From contig JAILAI010000168.1 in assembly GCA_024681705.1 (NCBI GenBank), positions 1-48,197 of the forward strand: DNA of 48,197 bases, read 5' to 3'. The notes below the pieces were generated by a model. The model was not told where the DNA came from, did no database searches, and saw nothing but the letters and a program-made list of their open reading frames with translations. Source of the stretch: Prevotella sp. (GTDB lineage Bacteria > Bacteroidota > Bacteroidia > Bacteroidales > Bacteroidaceae). Of the stretch, positions 8,409 through 19,038 are shown in pieces. Positions within the stretch are counted from its first letter, which is position 1. The number at the start of each line of letters is the position of its first letter. The translations under genes and the position numbers were made by a program.

Positions 8409-10847
8409 ATGAAGAGAATCGTTTGGTTGTTGTTGTCACTCCTCTTGCTGAGCAGTGAATCGGAAGCCCGGTGTTTGCATCTTGCAAGCAACGACACCAC
8501 ATTCGTGTATCTTCGCAATGGTGATGTAGACGTGTATCCACAAGATTTGGCACGTATAGAAAACGCCGAAAACGATGGATGGAATGCTATCTGGAACGAC
8601 GGCACAATTGTCTATTATGATGCTCAGGAGGTCGAGAGAATATCGAGCGAACCTCCGTCGTCTCTGCCAGAGTTCACCATGTTCAAGCTGAACAACAAGT
8701 ACAACCATCAGGTCTATACCGATGTGGAAGCTGACATCAGCGACCGTCTCATCGCGTTGAAAGTGGGGTGCATAGGGAAATGGCTCACCCCTTCGTTTCA
8801 GTTGTCCGACGAGCAAGCAGTTGCCTATATCGGCAACGAGCAACAATATAGCAAGAGGAGTCGCCGACGCTTCGACACCGACGTCATCTATACGGTAGCT
8901 TCGCCTGGCATGAGGATACTCAGACGGCATCCGAAACCCCAGGGCAGCGACGAGACGGTCTATCCGCTCATGCTCACTCTCGACCAACTATCCACCAACG
9001 CACCGAGCAACTACGACGAGGGACTCGACAAAGCCATCGACAACAATCCCTCCACATTCTTCCACTCAACATGGGGAGAAGGCATCTACCAGAAACTACC
9101 CGAGGACAGCTGTCCTCATATCGAGATTCATCTGGATGAGCCTCTGCGCTCTGTGCAATGGTCTATCATCACCCGTTCCGATGCCAACCGAATGCCCAGG
9201 GTCATCGAGTTGATGGCCTCCGATGATGGTGACTCATGGCGACATGTGGCGTCCTATACCACCGCCGACGGATTACCAACACAGCCAGGAGCCTCGTTTA
9301 CATCGCCTACGGCCGATCTGGGACGCGCTTGTTCGTACCTCAGGATTATACAAAGGGAGGCTTCGTACAAGAACTATTTCTGCGTGGCGGAGCTGGATTT
9401 GGCCAAGGTGCAGCCGAAGGACGAAGGCCAACAGGGCGACTACGTATATGCGATGGAACCCTATGGACACGACTATACGGTGCAGGTTGAATGGTTGTCA
9501 GATGGTTCGACGAACGTGCCGACGGTGAGCATCAACACCCAGAATGGGCAGATGATAAGCAGCAAGGAAAACTACCTGGAAGCCGAGATCACAATCGATG
9601 GGGCTGGGGTGTTCCCTTCAATGTCGGCAACGCCAGTCCTCATCAAGGGAAGAGGCAACACCAGCTGGAGCACTAACCCATGGGACAAGAATCCCTACCG
9701 GTTGAAGTTCAACGAGAAAGTGAAGCCCTTTGGATTGACAAAGGGGAAGAGTTGGGTGCTGTTGGCCAACAAGCTGAGTGGCTCCATGATGACGAATGCC
9801 ATCGGAATGAAGGTGGCAAATCTCGCGGGAACAGCCTTCTCTAATCATATTGTGCCCGTGGAACTCTATATCAACGGACAATATCGGGGTAGCTACAACT
9901 TCACCGAAAAAATAGGATTTTCCAATAACAGCATCGATCTGGAGGACGAGTCGGACGCTACTTTGCTAGAGCTGGATACCTACTACGATGAGCCCTATAA
10001 GTTCAAGAGCAACCCCTACAACTTACCTGTACAGATCAAGGAGCCTGACTTCAGCGAGGGGACAACCACACTCACGATGAACGACATCACGACGGACTTC
10101 AACAAGGTGATGCGTCAACTGAAGGCTGGTGCAGAGATTGCCGAACTTGTCGACATTGATCAGTTGGCACGCTATCTGATGGTGTGCGACCTTATCGAGA
10201 ACTATGAACTGATGCATCCCAAGAGCACTTTCCTCTACAAAGAGCATGTAAAGGGAGACAGCAAATATATTTTCGGGCCGGTATGGGATCTCGACTGGGC
10301 CTTTGGCTACGAACTACACTACAACTACTGCATCAGCGAGCAGGAAGCCGACTATTTCGACCGCGTGTGGATGGAGTCGCGACAGTTCGTCAGGGATTTG
10401 CGCTACGTTAGCAAGCAACTCGACAGGGCGTATTATAAAGTTTGGACGCAGTTCATCAGAAACGGCCTTGACGAATTGCTCGACTATTGCGGCGACTACT
10501 TCAAATACGCGCGTCCATCGTTTGAGAACAACCAAAAGAAATGGAACGATGGCAACAACTACGCATCTGCAGCAGTCAATGCTCGCAATTGGTTGAAGCA
10601 GCGGGCTGAGTACGTCTATGCCCATCTCACGCCCTATGAACTGACTGACGAGGAACTGAATCCCTACACAGGTATAGAGAGCCTTTTGGTGGACTCTACC
10701 ACGTACGACAGACATTCACATGGCTTCGTCGATGTCTTCAATCTGCAAGGAATGTGTGTAAAGCGCCAAGTTCCGCTTGCTCAGCTCCGTTCACACCTTC
10801 CATCAGGCATTTACATCGTCAACGGAAAGAAACTGATTCTTAAATAA
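8409..10847 (+). CDS. CotH-kinase-like secreted protein with discoidin-like region and T9SS-like C-terminal tail
   Basis: Signal peptide; LIKGRGNTSW...KNPYRLKFN...WVLLANKLSGSMMTN (CotH pattern); C-terminal VDVFNLQGMCVKRQ...LPSGIYIVNGKKLILK resembles a type IX secretion sorting domain. Confidence 0.85.
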   Translation: MKRIVWLLLSLLLLSSESEARCLHLASNDTTFVYLRNGDVDVYPQDLARIENAENDGWNAIWNDGTIVYYDAQEVERISSEPPSSLPEFTMFKLNNKYNHQVYTDVEADISDRLIALKVGCIGKWLTPSFQLSDEQAVAYIGNEQQYSKRSRRRFDTDVIYTVASPGMRILRRHPKPQGSDETVYPLMLTLDQLSTNAPSNYDEGLDKAIDNNPSTFFHSTWGEGIYQKLPEDSCPHIEIHLDEPLRSVQWSIITRSDANRMPRVIELMASDDGDSWRHVASYTTADGLPTQPGASFTSPTADLGRACSYLRIIQREASYKNYFCVAELDLAKVQPKDEGQQGDYVYAMEPYGHDYTVQVEWLSDGSTNVPTVSINTQNGQMISSKENYLEAEITIDGAGVFPSMSATPVLIKGRGNTSWSTNPWDKNPYRLKFNEKVKPFGLTKGKSWVLLANKLSGSMMTNAIGMKVANLAGTAFSNHIVPVELYINGQYRGSYNFTEKIGFSNNSIDLEDESDATLLELDTYYDEPYKFKSNPYNLPVQIKEPDFSEGTTTLTMNDITTDFNKVMRQLKAGAEIAELVDIDQLARYLMVCDLIENYELMHPKSTFLYKEHVKGDSKYIFGPVWDLDWAFGYELHYNYCISEQEADYFDRVWMESRQFVRDLRYVSKQLDRAYYKVWTQFIRNGLDELLDYCGDYFKYARPSFENNQKKWNDGNNYASAAVNARNWLKQRAEYVYAHLTPYELTDEELNPYTGIESLLVDSTTYDRHSHGFVDVFNLQGMCVKRQVPLAQLRSHLPSGIYIVNGKKLILK

Positions 10848-10997
10848 TCGCCGATACCCTCGAGGCGCAAATGTCGTCTCCAAACAAATATCAACCCCAT
10901 GGATTTATCTGATTCTATTCGACTTGGATTATTCATTCTCTTTGCCAACAAAATGTATGGGTGTTTGGCTCATCTAGAAACATTTCTTCCGTTTTGT

Positions 10998-11028
10998 TTT
11001 GTCGTTTGAAGGAATTTTCGTAATTTTG
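10998..11028 (+). promoter_or_regulatory. Bacteroidetes promoter TTTG-N19-TAATTTTG
   Basis: Match to TTTG-N19-TAnnTTTG, 39 nt upstream of ATG 11068. Confidence 0.7.
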
Positions 11029-11067
11029 TCGGAGATATGATAGCTTAATGCACCTTAATGATAAATC

Positions 11068-13062
11068 ATGAGAAAACTTAGATGGGGTTTGCTTTTTCTT
11101 CTATTGATGGCATGTTTGGCTGATGTTTGTGCGCAACAGCCATGGGAGCCATATCTTGAAGCCTATTGTGACATCGAAGAAGTGGAGGAAGAAGGTTACG
11201 AACGTATCTATGAGACGTTGTGTGAGCTTTCACAGAATCCCTTCGACATCAATTCTGCCACACGTGAGGATTTCCAACAATTACCCTTCCTGGATGCTAT
11301 CGATATTGAGAATCTCTGTGCACACCTTTATCATTATGCACCGATGAGAAGCTTAGGCGAGCTTGCGATGATTGAAAGCATAGACCATAACAAACGGCAA
11401 TTGCTTTCATATTTCGTCTATGTGGGCGAGGAAAAGGAGAATAGTCCAACGCTTTCACACATGATGAAATATGGTGGTCATACGATTACGACAACAGCAT
11501 CGATACCAATGTATGAACGCCGTGGTGACAAGAATGGCTATCTGGGCTATCCCTATAAGCATCAGTTGAGATACGAATTCAAATACAGTGATTTGTTGAA
11601 GGCAGGTGTTGTTGCGGCACAAGATGCTGGCGAACCGTTCTTTGCGAATAAGAATGGTGCGGGTTACGATTTTTATTCGTTCTATGTGATGATGAAGAAA
11701 AGGGGTATCATAAAGAATCTCGTAGTGGGAAAATATCGTGCAAACTTCGGCATGGGACTTGTTTTGAACAACGACTTCTTGCTCGGTAAGTCGGGTGCAT
11801 TCGCGTCGCTAAGCAGGAATCAGGTGACGTTTCGCCCACATTCTTCTACGCTGTCGGGCTATTATCTACAGGGGGCAGCTTCCACATTACAAATTGCAAA
11901 GCATCTAGACCTCAGTGCTTTTATCTCGTATCGCGCGATAGATGCTACGCTCAATAGTGACGATGAGACAATAGCCACCGTGTTGAAGTCGGGCTATCAC
12001 CGTACGGCAAGTGAGTTGAACCGAAAAAACAATGCCCATCAGTTTGCAGGTGGTACGAACTTACGATGGCGGCGAGGAGGATTCGTTGTGGGGGCTTCAT
12101 TGCTCTACACGTCGTTCAGTCGTTCGTTGCGTCCAAACGTTAATGCTCCTTATCGTGAGTTTTATCCCTCGGGTAAAGACTTTTGGAATGCAAGTGTGAA
12201 CTATGGGTATAGTGGATCGTGGATATCGTTCGCTGGCGAGACCGCTACGGGCGATTGTGGTGCCATAGCGACGCTGAACACCTTGAATTTGAGATTGAAC
12301 AGCGAGTTATCAATCAATGCATTACAACGTTTCTACGGGAAAAAATACTATGCAATCTATGCGCAGAGTTTTAGTGAGGGAAATAGTGTCCAGGACGAGA
12401 GCGGCGTCTATGTTGGCATGACTTGGCAACCATCGCGCAAGTGGAGATGGTCGGCTTATACTGATTTCGCCTATTTTGCCTGGCCAAAGTATCAGGCATC
12501 GCTTGCGTCGCGTGCATGGGACAATCTGTTTTCGTTTGCATACACAACCGATAAGTGGGAGGTAACAGGACGCTACCGTTTAAAGATGCGTCAGAAGGAT
12601 AACTCTTCGGATACAGGTTTGCTCTACAAGAACGATCATCGCGGACGGTTCTCGGTGGCACATTCTTCTAACGGGCTGACGTTGAAAACTCAGTGCGACA
12701 TCGTACTTTCCGACTTCGAAGAGACCAGTTTCGGATGGATGGCAACACAACATGCTCGATACGCGTTTCCCAAGATTTTCGATGTGAGTCTTTCGTTTGG
12801 CTATTTCCACACAGACGATTTCAACTCCAGAGTCTATACCTATGAGCGAGGGACGCTATACTCGTTCAATATGCCTGTATTCTACGGAGAAGGTATAAGA
12901 AGCGTGTTCCTGATAAAGGCAGATATAACGAAAAAGCTGAAGCTTCAGGCAAGGCTTGGCACCACGAAATACTTCGACCGTAGCACTATTGGTACGGGTT
13001 ATCAGCTCATTGACCATTCGTCGAAGACGGACCTTGGTCTTGCTCTTTCGATAAAGTTGTGA
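11068..13062 (+). CDS. Helix-hairpin-helix domain protein with probable beta-barrel-like C-terminal region
   Basis: Signal peptide; NPFDINSATREDFQQLPFLDAIDIENL (HHH/ComEA-like); long aromatic beta-strand pattern after it. Confidence 0.75.
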   Translation: MRKLRWGLLFLLLMACLADVCAQQPWEPYLEAYCDIEEVEEEGYERIYETLCELSQNPFDINSATREDFQQLPFLDAIDIENLCAHLYHYAPMRSLGELAMIESIDHNKRQLLSYFVYVGEEKENSPTLSHMMKYGGHTITTTASIPMYERRGDKNGYLGYPYKHQLRYEFKYSDLLKAGVVAAQDAGEPFFANKNGAGYDFYSFYVMMKKRGIIKNLVVGKYRANFGMGLVLNNDFLLGKSGAFASLSRNQVTFRPHSSTLSGYYLQGAASTLQIAKHLDLSAFISYRAIDATLNSDDETIATVLKSGYHRTASELNRKNNAHQFAGGTNLRWRRGGFVVGASLLYTSFSRSLRPNVNAPYREFYPSGKDFWNASVNYGYSGSWISFAGETATGDCGAIATLNTLNLRLNSELSINALQRFYGKKYYAIYAQSFSEGNSVQDESGVYVGMTWQPSRKWRWSAYTDFAYFAWPKYQASLASRAWDNLFSFAYTTDKWEVTGRYRLKMRQKDNSSDTGLLYKNDHRGRFSVAHSSNGLTLKTQCDIVLSDFEETSFGWMATQHARYAFPKIFDVSLSFGYFHTDDFNSRVYTYERGTLYSFNMPVFYGEGIRSVFLIKADITKKLKLQARLGTTKYFDRSTIGTGYQLIDHSSKTDLGLALSIKL

Positions 13063-13227
13063 GATTTTCGTGCTGGTTTAACATGAACTCTGACGTGGAA
13101 AGCGTTGAAGTTGTCGGCTCGGAAATGCCTGATTATTGTCAGCATCCGAAACTACCTAAATGTATGATGACTTTTGTAATCTCATCTCAAAAAATTGACA
13201 TTGATTGTAAGTTATGAGAATTTTTAT

Positions 13228-13235
13228 TATCTTTG
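13228..13235 (+). promoter_or_regulatory. Bacteroidetes -7 box (TATCTTTG)
   Basis: TAnnTTTG match 20 nt upstream of ATG 13256. Confidence 0.55.
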
Positions 13236-13255
13236 TAGCCTGAAATAAAGTGCAC

Positions 13256-15415
13256 ATGATAAAGATAAAGACTATTTTTGCGCTCGTCGTAATGTTGTGG
13301 ACGACGTTTTGCTGGGGCGCAAGCGATGGAAAACTGACAAGCTATGTTGACCCTTCTATCGGAACTGGCGGTCACGGACATGTTTTCATGGGAGCGAATG
13401 TGCCTTTCGGTTTCGTTCAGGTAGGCCCCACAGAACATACGCGCGGATGGGATTGGTGTTCGGGCTATCATGCCAGCGACTCGGTGCTTCTAGGCTTTGC
13501 CCACACGCATCTGAGTGGTACTGGATGCGGTGATCTGGGCGATGTTCGATTCTTGCCCGTTAGCGACCGGAATGTGAGGGAAGTTGTGTTTAGTCATGCT
13601 GACGAGGTTTGCCGTCCAGGCTACTACTCTCTGCAGATGAAGCAGAAAGATGCTGATATCTTTGCAGAGATGACCGCTTCAAAACGTGCTGCCATTCATC
13701 GTTATACCTTTAAGAATAGTGGTGATACAGCTCGTGTGTTGATTGATCTGAAATGGGGGACTGGTTGGGATCGCGTAACCCGTTGTCGATTGATGCAAAC
13801 GGACGGACAATCGATGGAAGGTTGGCGTCATTCCAATGGTTGGGCAAACAATCAGAGGCTATATTTTGCCATTTCGTTCTCGCATCCCGTGAAAATGGAA
13901 AAACTCAACGGGGACTCTCTGGTAATGGTCAGTTGCGAGTTGAAGGATGGTGAACCACTACTAGTGAAAGTGGGATTCTCGGCCGTGAATGTGAGGAATG
14001 CACGTACGAATCTGAATGTAGAAATACCCGATTGGGACTTTAATAATGTGTACAAACAGGCAGACGAGGCTTGGGAGCAGCAGCTTTCGAAAGTGAAAGT
14101 CACTACCGCCGACGATGTGCAAAAACGTGTTTTCTACACATGCCTCTTTCACACAATGGTAGCGCCATCGGTTTTCTGCGACGTGAACGGTGACTATCGT
14201 GGTTCAGACGATGAGATATACAACGACGAAGGGCAATGGAATCTGACCACCTTCTCACTATGGGATACCTACCGCGCCTGGCATCCGTTGGCTACTATCA
14301 TACATCCTGAAATGCAGAGTAGCTTGGCGAAGACAATGCTTCATATCTATCAGCAGCAGGGTACATTACCCGTGTGGCATCTTATGGGATGTGAGACTAA
14401 TTGCATGGTCGGGTGTCCAGCTACGATTGTATTGGCTGATATGATGCTGAAGGGTTTCAACGTGGGTGACAGAGAACTAGCTATTGAGGCTATGCGACAA
14501 TCGGTGGGAAGTCATAAGCGAGCCCATGGATTGCTGGTGAAACATGGTTATATTCCTTTTGATTTGGACAACGAGAATGAGAGTGTCGGCAAAGGTCTCG
14601 AATACGCCATCGCCTATGGCTGTGCCTCGAAAGTGAGTGACGACCCGATGTTTGAAAGACTCGGCCAATCGTATAAGAACTATTTCGACAAGCAAACACA
14701 CTTCATGCGCGCCGTTTCTTCCGACGGTGCATTCAGGAATGACTTTGATCCCTTTGCCGCTGAGATGAATCATATAAAGGACTATACCGAGGGTAATGCT
14801 TGGCAATACATCTGGCTTGTACCGCACGATGTTAAAGGACTGATTGAATTGTTTGGTTCGGAAAAGGCATTCGTCGAGAAACTCGATTCGCTCTTTATCG
14901 TTCAGGGCGACTTAGGCGAGGATGCTCCGCCAGATATTACAGGTCTGATAGGACAATATGCTCATGGCAACGAACCTAGTCACCACATTCCTTATTTGTA
15001 CAACTACGTCGGTCAGCAATGGAAAACAGCATTGCACGTTCGCGAAATCATGGAAACGATGTATCACGATGGTATCGACGGTCTTTGCGGAAACGAAGAT
15101 GTGGGGCAGATGTCTGCGTGGTATGTGCTCTCGGCTTTGGGATTTTATCAAGTTGATCCAGCAGGTGGCCGCTATTTGTTTGGTTCACCGTTGTTTGATG
15201 AAGCATCCATTCAGGTAGGAGAAGGTAAAACGTTTACTGTCAAGACTTTAAACAACAGTAAGAAGAACGTTTATATTCAGTCGATAAGGTTGAATGGACG
15301 TAAATACACGCAATCGTTCATCGATTTTAGCGACATTGCAAAAGGCGGAGTTTTGGAAATAACGATGGGACCAAAACCCTCGAAGTTCGGAACGAAGAAA
15401 GGAGATCGCCCATGA
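13256..15415 (+). CDS. GH92-family alpha-mannosidase
   Basis: VDPSIGTGGHGHVFMGANVPFGFVQVGPT, HTHLSGTGCGDLGD, WGEDAPPDITG-like segment, GNEDVGQMSAWYVLSALGFYQVDP. Confidence 0.96.
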   Translation: MIKIKTIFALVVMLWTTFCWGASDGKLTSYVDPSIGTGGHGHVFMGANVPFGFVQVGPTEHTRGWDWCSGYHASDSVLLGFAHTHLSGTGCGDLGDVRFLPVSDRNVREVVFSHADEVCRPGYYSLQMKQKDADIFAEMTASKRAAIHRYTFKNSGDTARVLIDLKWGTGWDRVTRCRLMQTDGQSMEGWRHSNGWANNQRLYFAISFSHPVKMEKLNGDSLVMVSCELKDGEPLLVKVGFSAVNVRNARTNLNVEIPDWDFNNVYKQADEAWEQQLSKVKVTTADDVQKRVFYTCLFHTMVAPSVFCDVNGDYRGSDDEIYNDEGQWNLTTFSLWDTYRAWHPLATIIHPEMQSSLAKTMLHIYQQQGTLPVWHLMGCETNCMVGCPATIVLADMMLKGFNVGDRELAIEAMRQSVGSHKRAHGLLVKHGYIPFDLDNENESVGKGLEYAIAYGCASKVSDDPMFERLGQSYKNYFDKQTHFMRAVSSDGAFRNDFDPFAAEMNHIKDYTEGNAWQYIWLVPHDVKGLIELFGSEKAFVEKLDSLFIVQGDLGEDAPPDITGLIGQYAHGNEPSHHIPYLYNYVGQQWKTALHVREIMETMYHDGIDGLCGNEDVGQMSAWYVLSALGFYQVDPAGGRYLFGSPLFDEASIQVGEGKTFTVKTLNNSKKNVYIQSIRLNGRKYTQSFIDFSDIAKGGVLEITMGPKPSKFGTKKGDRP

Positions 15416-16809
15416 AGAAGATGCTATTCACTATGGCCTTATGCTTATTCGCCAATGCGGCGATGAGCGAAGAAAAGGCCGACAAACTTGTTAGTCAACG
15501 CCCACCCGTAGAACAGAGACTTTTCCGTTCGGAAGTCATCGAAAGGAAAATAAGGGAGGTGAAGAAGGCGTTGAAAGACTATCCTAAACTTGCATGGATG
15601 TTTGAAAACTGCTTTCCAAACACGCTCGACACTACCGTACACTACCGTAAGCTTGACAATGGCGACGATGATACCTTTGTGTATACGGGCGATATTCATG
15701 CCATGTGGCTTCGTGACTCAGGTGCTCAGGTGTGGCCCTATGTGATATTTGCCAATGACGATCCTCAGCTGAAATCATTGATTCGTGGCGTGATATTAAG
15801 GCAACTGAAGTGTATCAATCTCGACCCATACGCCAATGCGTTTAATGATGGACCCACGGGGAGCGAGTGGGAGAGCGACTATACGAAGATGATTCCAGAG
15901 TTGCATGAGCGCAAATACGAAATCGATTCGCTTTGTTATCCGATACGACTTGCCTACCACTATTGGCAAATCACTGGCGACGATTCGTTTCTAAGGACAA
16001 CGGTTTGGAAAGATGCCGTAGAGAATATTTTGAGGACATTTCGTGAACAGCAACGTCGAGAAGGGCAGGGCAGCTATCGTTTCATGAGAAAAACCGAACG
16101 TGCGCTCGACACCGTACAGAATGATGGTTACGGACATCCAGTGAAGCCTTGCGGACTGATTGCATCGATGTTCCGACCTTCTGATGATGCCTGTACATTT
16201 CCTTTTTTGATTCCTTCAAACCTGTTTGCCGTAAGCATACTTCGGAAGATTGCCAAGATGGATGACGGCTTTGCACAAGCGTGCAACCAATTAGCAGATG
16301 AGGTGGAAAAAGCCGTAAAGGACTATGGTGTTGTGAATCATCCTAAATACGGTCGTATATACGCTTACGAGGTGGATGGTTTTGGGAATCAGCTGATGAT
16401 GGACGATGCAAATATCCCAAGTCTTCTCTCGTTGCCTTACATTGCTGATATAGATATTGAAGATACGATTTATCAGAATACAAGGCGATTCGTACTGAGC
16501 GAAGATAATCCCTATTTCTTCTGTGGTAGTGCTGCCGAAGGGATTGGAGGTCCACACATTGGTCCTGGTTATATCTGGCCCATGAGTATTATTATGAGGG
16601 CGCTCACCTCGCAAGATGAGAAAGAGATGAAAAAGTGCCTTGACTGGCTACAACATACTGATGGCGGCACTGGTTTCATGCACGAGAGTTTCGATAAAGA
16701 CCATCCGGAAAAGTATACGCGGAAGTGGTTCGCTTGGGCGAATACGCTCTTTGGTGAACTCATCTTGAAAGTTTTGGACGAACATCAACAAGTTTTATAT
16801 ATTCAATAA
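15412..16809 (+). CDS. GH125-family exo-alpha-1,6-mannosidase
   Basis: IHAMWLRDSGAQVWPYV, GFGNQLMMDDANIPSLLSLPY, GTGFMHESFDKDHPEKYTRKWFAWANTLFGE. ATGA overlap with the GH92 gene. Confidence 0.95.
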   Translation: MKKMLFTMALCLFANAAMSEEKADKLVSQRPPVEQRLFRSEVIERKIREVKKALKDYPKLAWMFENCFPNTLDTTVHYRKLDNGDDDTFVYTGDIHAMWLRDSGAQVWPYVIFANDDPQLKSLIRGVILRQLKCINLDPYANAFNDGPTGSEWESDYTKMIPELHERKYEIDSLCYPIRLAYHYWQITGDDSFLRTTVWKDAVENILRTFREQQRREGQGSYRFMRKTERALDTVQNDGYGHPVKPCGLIASMFRPSDDACTFPFLIPSNLFAVSILRKIAKMDDGFAQACNQLADEVEKAVKDYGVVNHPKYGRIYAYEVDGFGNQLMMDDANIPSLLSLPYIADIDIEDTIYQNTRRFVLSEDNPYFFCGSAAEGIGGPHIGPGYIWPMSIIMRALTSQDEKEMKKCLDWLQHTDGGTGFMHESFDKDHPEKYTRKWFAWANTLFGELILKVLDEHQQVLYIQ

Positions 16810-16814
16810 AAAGT

Positions 16815-17279
16815 ATGGAAAAATTAGTAATCAATTCTTACGATGAATTTGCCTCTCATCTTGGTGAGCAGCTAGGTTGTTCCGAATGGTTAGAGGTTGG
16901 ACAGGAACGAATCAATCTGTTTGCCGACGCTACACTCGATCATCAATGGATTCATGTGGATGTTGAGAGGGCTAAGCGTGAAAGTCAGTACAAGAGTACC
17001 ATTGCTCATGGCTATCTCACGTTGTCACTGCTCCCCTACATGTGGGATCAGATTATTGAGGTGAACAACATAAAGATGCTTGTGAACTACGGAATGGACA
17101 AGATGCGCTTTGGTCAGCCTGTAATAACGGGAAGTCGTATCCGATTGGTAACAACTCTTCACAACATTGCTAATTTGCGCGGTATCTGCCGTGCTGAGAT
17201 TGCCTTCAAGATTGAGATTGAGGGACAACGCAAGCCCGCACTTGAGGGTATTGCCTCATTCCTTTACTACTTTGTTTAA
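16815..17279 (+). CDS. MaoC-like dehydratase
   Basis: DATLDHQWIHVD...STIAHGYLTLSLLPYM hydratase motif. Confidence 0.9.
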   Translation: MEKLVINSYDEFASHLGEQLGCSEWLEVGQERINLFADATLDHQWIHVDVERAKRESQYKSTIAHGYLTLSLLPYMWDQIIEVNNIKMLVNYGMDKMRFGQPVITGSRIRLVTTLHNIANLRGICRAEIAFKIEIEGQRKPALEGIASFLYYFV

Positions 17280-17366
17280 GAAGGAATCATAGCGATTATT
17301 CAAAGTAAGACGGTTGATTTGGTGATATCAGCAATTGTTATGGATTGACCAAATCTCATATTTAAC

Positions 17367-17411
17367 AAAAAGAGAGCCTTCGTTAGAAAACTAATACGAA
17401 GGCTCTTTTTT
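17367..17411. terminator. Bidirectional intrinsic terminator between convergent genes
   Basis: AGAGCCTTCGTTAG-AAAA-CTAATACGAAGGCTCT flanked by A-rich and T-rich tracts, between the + MaoC gene and the - RNase E/G gene. Confidence 0.85.
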
Positions 17412-18985
17412 CATTTGGTTTCAATCTCCTCTCTCATGTCGATGAGTTGTTTCTTGCTATCATAGAATTCATATTGCAAAAAACCCATCTTTTGTGAGGG
17501 AATGATGTGAACTCCTAATCCGTAGTGCAACTGCCATTTGCGTTTCAGGGAGACAAAGCCCTGATTGATGTATGCAGCCACGTAGGGGTGCACATGAAGA
17601 TAGAAGGTCTTAATGCCGATCTTGCATACAAGATTGTGAATCTTTCGCTCGAGTTGTTCTGTAAACAGTATTGACGACTTGATTTTTCCTGAACCGAAGC
17701 AAGTGGGACATTCTTCGTCTACGTTGACGTCCATTGCTGGTCGTACTCTTTGACGGGTAATCTGCATGAGACCAAACTTGCTGAGTGGCAAGATGTTATG
17801 CCTTGCTCGGTCTTTCTGCATGTTCTTGCACATCCGTTCGTAGAGTAACTGACGGTCTTCGGCAAGGTTCATGTCGATAAAGTCGACGATGATGATTCCA
17901 CCCATGTCACGAAGTCTAAGCTGGCGTGCTAATTCATCAGCAGCACCTAGGTTGACTTCTAGCGCATTTCCTTCTTGTCCTTTTTCTGCTTTAGTTCTGG
18001 TACCACTGTTGACGTCGACAACATGCATCGCTTCGGTATGTTCAATAATTAAATAAGCACCGTGCTTATAGTTCACCGTTTTACCAAAGCTCGATTTTAT
18101 TTGCCTTGTAACATTGAAGTTGTCGAAGATGGGAACATTGCCTGTGTATAGTTTTACTATTCCAACTTTCTCGGGAGCAATCAGTGTGACGTAGTCCTTT
18201 ATCTCTTGGTATACGGACTCATCGTTCACGTAGATGTTCTCGTAAGAAGGGTTGAAAAGATCTCTGAGCAATGCAACCACACGACTCTCTTCTTCATAAA
18301 CGAGTTGTGGTCTTTTTGTCGTCTTCTGTACTTTTGCGATGGCCTCCTCCCAACGCTTCAGTAATATCTTCAGTTCGGTATCGAGTTCGGCCACTCTCTT
18401 TCCTTCGGCCACCGTTCTGACAATGACTCCGAAGTTTCGTGGCTTGATGCTCTGAATGAGCTGTTTGAGTCGTGCTCTTTCCTCGCTACTTTTAATTTTT
18501 GACGACACAGAGACTTTGTCACCAAATGGTACAAGTACCAAATATCTTCCAGCAAAGCTTAATTCTGCTGTTAGTCTCGGACCTTTGGTGTTGATGGGTT
18601 CTTTTACGATTTGAACCAACACCTCTTGGTCTTTCTGAAGGGTGTTTGCTACTGATCCGTCTTTCTTCAGATCAGGTAGCTTCTGCGCTTTTGCAAACGG
18701 ATAGAGTTTTTTTCTGTCGCTTGCAACCTGTTTGAGATACTTCTCGTATGAGCTGAATTGATTTCCTAAATCAAGATAATGCAGAAAGGCATCACGCGAT
18801 GAGCCAACATCAACAAAACTGGCATTGAGTCCTGCCATTATTTTCTTGACTTTGGCCACATAGATGTTTCCAACGGAGAACGAAGCCGAACGCGGTTCTG
18901 TCTGGTATTCAACAAGATTTTTGTCTTCCAGCAGTGCAATCGAAATCTCGTTCTGTTGGACGTCAATTACGACTTCGCTGGTCAT
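17411..18985 (-). CDS. rng: Ribonuclease E/G family protein
   Basis: GNIYVAKVKKIMAGLNASFVDVG (S1), GGIIIVDFIDM, ECPTCFGSGKIKS zinc-link motif. Confidence 0.95.
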   Translation of the reverse strand: MTSEVVIDVQQNEISIALLEDKNLVEYQTEPRSASFSVGNIYVAKVKKIMAGLNASFVDVGSSRDAFLHYLDLGNQFSSYEKYLKQVASDRKKLYPFAKAQKLPDLKKDGSVANTLQKDQEVLVQIVKEPINTKGPRLTAELSFAGRYLVLVPFGDKVSVSSKIKSSEERARLKQLIQSIKPRNFGVIVRTVAEGKRVAELDTELKILLKRWEEAIAKVQKTTKRPQLVYEEESRVVALLRDLFNPSYENIYVNDESVYQEIKDYVTLIAPEKVGIVKLYTGNVPIFDNFNVTRQIKSSFGKTVNYKHGAYLIIEHTEAMHVVDVNSGTRTKAEKGQEGNALEVNLGAADELARQLRLRDMGGIIIVDFIDMNLAEDRQLLYERMCKNMQKDRARHNILPLSKFGLMQITRQRVRPAMDVNVDEECPTCFGSGKIKSSILFTEQLERKIHNLVCKIGIKTFYLHVHPYVAAYINQGFVSLKRKWQLHYGLGVHIIPSQKMGFLQYEFYDSKKQLIDMREEIETK

Positions 18986-19004
18986 TTCTGCTGTTTCTTG
19001 TTAA

Positions 19005-19038
19005 TCATAAGAGCAAGTAAAACTACTTGCTCTTATGA
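19005..19038 (-). promoter_or_regulatory. Perfect 15-bp inverted repeat with 4-nt loop, spanning the end of the 29-aa ORF and the RNase E/G leader
   Basis: tcataagagcaagta-aaac-tacttgctcttatga; no T-tract downstream on the minus strand. Confidence 0.75.
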
